7,455 nucleotides of DNA from Thermoplasmatota archaeon (GTDB lineage Archaea; Thermoplasmatota; E2; DHVEG-1): the NCBI GenBank assembly GCA_030612095.1, contig JAUWOO010000091.1:1-7455 (forward strand). Reading direction: 5' to 3'. The translations under genes and the position numbers were made by a program. How positions within the stretch are numbered: position 1 is the first letter of the stretch; each line of letters opens with the position of its first letter. The notes beneath the pieces are model-generated. The model was not told where the DNA came from and searched no databases. It was given only the letters and a program-made list of their open reading frames with translations. Shown piece after piece: positions 5,403 through 7,455 of this stretch.

Positions 5403-5430
5403 CCATATAAAGGTAAAAAGATTTAATGTT
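5403..5430 (-). promoter_or_regulatory. promoter region of the phosphodiesterase gene
   Basis: Two TATA-like strings occur on the minus strand: CCTTTATATGG (5413-5403) and ATTAAATCTTTTTA (5426-5413). The upstream one would give a leader of about 24 nt that includes the AGGAG at 5391-5387. The nearer one would start transcription too close to keep it. The upstream box is therefore preferred. Confidence 0.45.
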
Positions 5431-5488
5431 TTTTGTTGGCTATAAGTTATTGATAAAAAATTAATATGGATTTTATGGGAAAAATGTA

Positions 5489-5546
5489 AAGTGAATATTC
5501 CACGGAGATGAACATGACAGAAAAACGATAATATAATAATTCACTT
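5489..5546 (+). repeat. 8-bp inverted repeat flanking the SDR core promoter
   Basis: AAGTGAAT (5489-5496) and its exact reverse complement ATTCACTT (5539-5546) are 42 bp apart. The second arm abuts the SDR TATA region at 5529-5540. It could be a pair of repressor half-sites, but an AT-rich 8-mer may also recur by chance, so this is only a candidate. Confidence 0.25.
5529..5540 (+). promoter_or_regulatory. TATA box of the SDR gene
   Basis: TAATATAATAAT centred near 5534 predicts a transcription start near 5560. That lies after the ATG at 5553 but before GTGAT (5562-5566) and the ATG at 5571. It therefore supports 5571 as the start codon. Confidence 0.55.
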
Positions 5547-5570
5547 CGGTATATGCAAAAAGTGATTAAG

Positions 5571-6359
5571 ATGAAGTTTAAAGATAAAGTTGTTTTAATC
5601 TCGGGTGCTACTGGGGGTATGGGGCGAGCATTAGTAGAACGACTTGCACCAGAGGAGTGCAAACTTGCTATATTTGCACGGCGAGAGGAAGCATTGAAAG
5701 AAATCTCAAAAATCATAGACACAACGAAATCCACGTGTATCTATGGGAGATGTGACGTAAAAAACAAACAAGATGTGGAGGAAGCTGTTGAAATTACACG
5801 TAAAAAGTTTGGCAGAATAGATGTAGCTATATTAACTGCTGGTATTCTAGTACCTAACCCCATTGAAACCTTTGACAGTAGCATCATAAAGAATGCTATG
5901 GAAATCAATTTTTTAGGAAACGTTTATTTTATAGAGTATTTACTGCCCATCATGAAAGCTCAAAAATCAGGCACTATTGCAGTGACGTCCACATTACCTG
6001 ATAGGAGGGGAGTCCCAGGCTGGGGTGCGTACGGTGCTAGTAAGGCAGCGGTGAGTTGGTTGATGGAAAGTCTGAGAGCTGAAGCTAAGCAGAAATATAA
6101 GATTAATTTTATAACAATAAAACCAGGTTCTGTTGAAACTCCAATGATAGAAGGTTATCACAGACAGGGGGCCATTAAACCGGAAAAAGCAGCAGAAATC
6201 ATTGTAAAAGGCATCCAAAGAGGAAAGAAAATAATTCAATTCCCACTTGGGCAGGTTTTACTAATTAGAACGTCAGATATGTTTCCTGCAACTGCCTATG
6301 ATATGATGCCTGTAGATGCGCAGAAAGGCGACGGATATCCTGTTGTTGAGGAGAAATGA
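5571..6359 (+). CDS. short-chain dehydrogenase/reductase (classical SDR)
   Basis: NAD(P)-dependent oxidoreductase of the classical SDR family, 262 residues from the chosen start. The cofactor motif is SGATGGMG (11-18, GxxxGxG pattern). ARR after the second strand (36-38) suggests NADP(H) preference, and CDV at 61-63 positions the adenine. The usual NNAG is LTAG (88-91). The catalytic tetrad is Asn113, Ser140, Tyr154 and Lys158 (YGASK), and KPGSVETPM (184-192) is the PG motif near the nicotinamide. The ATG at 5571 is chosen over 5553 because it gives the standard MKFKDKVVLISGA opening, follows GTGAT and fits the TATA spacing. The SDR tail (about 220-262) contains no transmembrane helix. The substrate is not predictable. 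It is followed at 64 nt by the CapK-like gene, which has its own promoter. Confidence 0.93.
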   Translation: MKFKDKVVLISGATGGMGRALVERLAPEECKLAIFARREEALKEISKIIDTTKSTCIYGRCDVKNKQDVEEAVEITRKKFGRIDVAILTAGILVPNPIETFDSSIIKNAMEINFLGNVYFIEYLLPIMKAQKSGTIAVTSTLPDRRGVPGWGAYGASKAAVSWLMESLRAEAKQKYKINFITIKPGSVETPMIEGYHRQGAIKPEKAAEIIVKGIQRGKKIIQFPLGQVLLIRTSDMFPATAYDMMPVDAQKGDGYPVVEEK

Positions 6360-6382
6360 TGTAACTTTTCAGTACGGTAAAA

Positions 6383-6392
6383 CATATAAATA
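6383..6392 (+). promoter_or_regulatory. TATA box of the CapK/PaaK-like gene
   Basis: CATATAAATA is a strong TATA match centred near 6388, predicting a start near 6414, only about 10 nt before the ATG at 6424. No convincing ribosome site lies between. Translation is thus leaderless or nearly so, and the gene is probably transcribed separately from the SDR gene. Confidence 0.55.
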
Positions 6393-6423
6393 TTTAACAA
6401 TTGTTAATGTGAGTTGACGTTGT

Positions 6424-7455
6424 ATGAATCCTTTGCTTAATCCATTCATATCGATACCTATCTTAAAAAACTATATCTTAGATCCAGGCAGAATACAGAG
6501 ATTAAACCCCAAACAACTGAAAAAATATCGAGATAAAGCATTCAAAAACATAGTAAAATATGCATACAGTGTTCCACTCTATCATACTATATACAAGAGG
6601 GCAGGGATTCATCCAAATGACATAAGAGGAATAGATGATATTGTAAAACTGCCATTTGTAACAAAAGATGATCTAAGGGAAAATTTTCCGGATAAAATAA
6701 TACCTGTAGGTTATAACAAAAGTAAAGGACACGTCATTTGTACGGGTGGCACAACTGGAAAACCTGTTTCCATTTATACTGATTTTTCCACCATGGCTAG
6801 ATCTGCTGGCACAATTCTAAGAGAAATGAATTTTTTTAATTTAAATTGGAAGAAATCAAAATTTGTCCATATCGGTAATTTTAATCCAAACAGGGTTGAT
6901 CTTGTATCGCAGGAGAATTTTCAATCCCATCTTAAATCTTTTTTTTCTATGGACAACCATCTAAACATTGATGTAGACCTGCCAATGGTTGATATTATAA
7001 ATAAATTAGATAATTTCAGACCAGATATTATCATGGCGTATCCTGCCATATTTCAGCATTTGGCTTTTTTGAGGCGAAAAGGATATGGTAAACATATTAA
7101 ACCAAAACTTTTCTGGACAGGGGGTGCAATGTTGGATGATTATACAAGGAGTTATGTTGAAGATGCGTTTGGGTGCAGATTACTAAATATTTATCCGTCA
7201 GTTGAAGCTGGAGCTGATATTGCATTTGAGTGTACGTGTGGAACCTGGCATATTCATTCAGATTTCTTCAATGTTGAGGCTATAGATGAGGCTGGTGAAT
7301 TGGTTTCATCTGGTGAGAGGGGACATGTTGTACTAACTCGGCTTTGGGGGCAAGGAACACCCATAATTCGGTATACGGGTATGGATGATTGGGTTAAACT
7401 TTCTCCTGGAGAAGAGTGTGATTGTGGATTAACAACACCTGTTATAGTGGGAGGT
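6424..7455 (+). CDS. phenylacetate-CoA ligase / CapK-like adenylate-forming enzyme (5' part, runs off the window)
   Basis: The first 344 codons, uninterrupted to the window edge, belong to the PaaK/CapK branch of the ANL adenylate-forming superfamily, which activates carboxylic acids as acyl-AMP. Visible landmarks are the phosphate-binding TGGTTGKP at 107-114, WTGGAMLD at 231-238 where the acyl pocket is built, YPSVEAG at 257-263 (counterpart of the adenine-binding Y..xE motif) and RYTGMDD at 316-322 (counterpart of the ribose-binding Asp). The C-terminal lid domain, expected in the missing roughly 80-100 residues, cannot be assessed. Two Cys-x-Cys pairs, C270/C272 and C332/C334, could form a zinc site. 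CapK-like members are frequent in surface-polysaccharide loci, whereas true PaaK acts in aromatic degradation; nothing here chooses between CoA ligation and acyl or amino-acid transfer. No signal peptide. Confidence 0.88.
   Translation, partial: MNPLLNPFISIPILKNYILDPGRIQRLNPKQLKKYRDKAFKNIVKYAYSVPLYHTIYKRAGIHPNDIRGIDDIVKLPFVTKDDLRENFPDKIIPVGYNKSKGHVICTGGTTGKPVSIYTDFSTMARSAGTILREMNFFNLNWKKSKFVHIGNFNPNRVDLVSQENFQSHLKSFFSMDNHLNIDVDLPMVDIINKLDNFRPDIIMAYPAIFQHLAFLRRKGYGKHIKPKLFWTGGAMLDDYTRSYVEDAFGCRLLNIYPSVEAGADIAFECTCGTWHIHSDFFNVEAIDEAGELVSSGERGHVVLTRLWGQGTPIIRYTGMDDWVKLSPGEECDCGLTTPVIVGG

Noticed and set aside
5508..5531. Seven-codon ORF (MNMTEKR) after CGGAG upstream of the SDR gene
   Set aside because: Too short, and it lies upstream of and into the predicted promoter, so it is unlikely to be transcribed with the SDR gene.
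5553..5570. Earlier ATG for the SDR gene adding six residues
   Set aside because: No ribosome site precedes it, it lies before the transcription start predicted from the TATA box, and the standard SDR N terminus begins at 5571.
1..7455. CRISPR array, rRNA, insertion sequence or toxin-antitoxin pair
   Set aside because: No regularly spaced repeats, transposase, terminal inverted repeats or paired small genes were seen on either strand.

Overview
This AT-rich window is archaeal. It carries the archaeal/eukaryotic-type gene run eL18 - uL13 - uS9 - RNA polymerase subunit N, promoters with TATA boxes, starts preceded by GGAG or GGTGAT, at least one probable leaderless start, and a tRNA gene without an encoded CCA end. 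The ribosomal proteins look euryarchaeal. I cannot name the lineage from sequence alone; Thermoplasmatota or a relative is only a guess.

Layout. Positions 1-1492 are the tRNA-proximal end of an integrated element. It has a plus-strand tyrosine recombinase (131-1492) with two adjacent palindromes just upstream. The last 12 codons and the stop of this gene lie antisense inside a complete tRNA-Arg(UCU) gene (1454-1528, minus), so this tRNA is almost certainly the integration target. From 1597 to 3011 on the minus strand is a tight translation operon, transcribed right to left: eL18, uL13, uS9 and rpoN, with junctions of 2 nt, a 1-nt overlap and 4 nt. The usual upstream member rpoD is absent; eL18 has its own promoter, which faces that of the next gene.

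From 3112 the plus strand carries a SLOG/LOG-like Rossmann protein of the TIGR00725 type, probably translated from a leaderless mRNA. It converges on a large minus-strand alkaline-phosphatase-superfamily phosphodiesterase (3764-5374). A divergent intergenic region follows, then a classical short-chain dehydrogenase (5571-6359) and the first 344 codons of a phenylacetate-CoA-ligase/CapK-like adenylate-forming enzyme (6424 to the window end), both on the plus strand.

How the parts relate. The left third is a mobile element parked beside a housekeeping operon. The right half combines a phosphodiesterase, an oxidoreductase and an acyl-activating enzyme; in archaea such sets often sit near surface-glycan or lipid-modification genes, but no substrate is visible here, so this is inference. 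I see no CRISPR array, no rRNA and no insertion sequence. No gene-free stretch exceeds about 200 bases. No clearly undescribed multi-gene system is visible. The most distinctive feature is the integrase gene whose stop codon is the complement of the tRNA anticodon loop.
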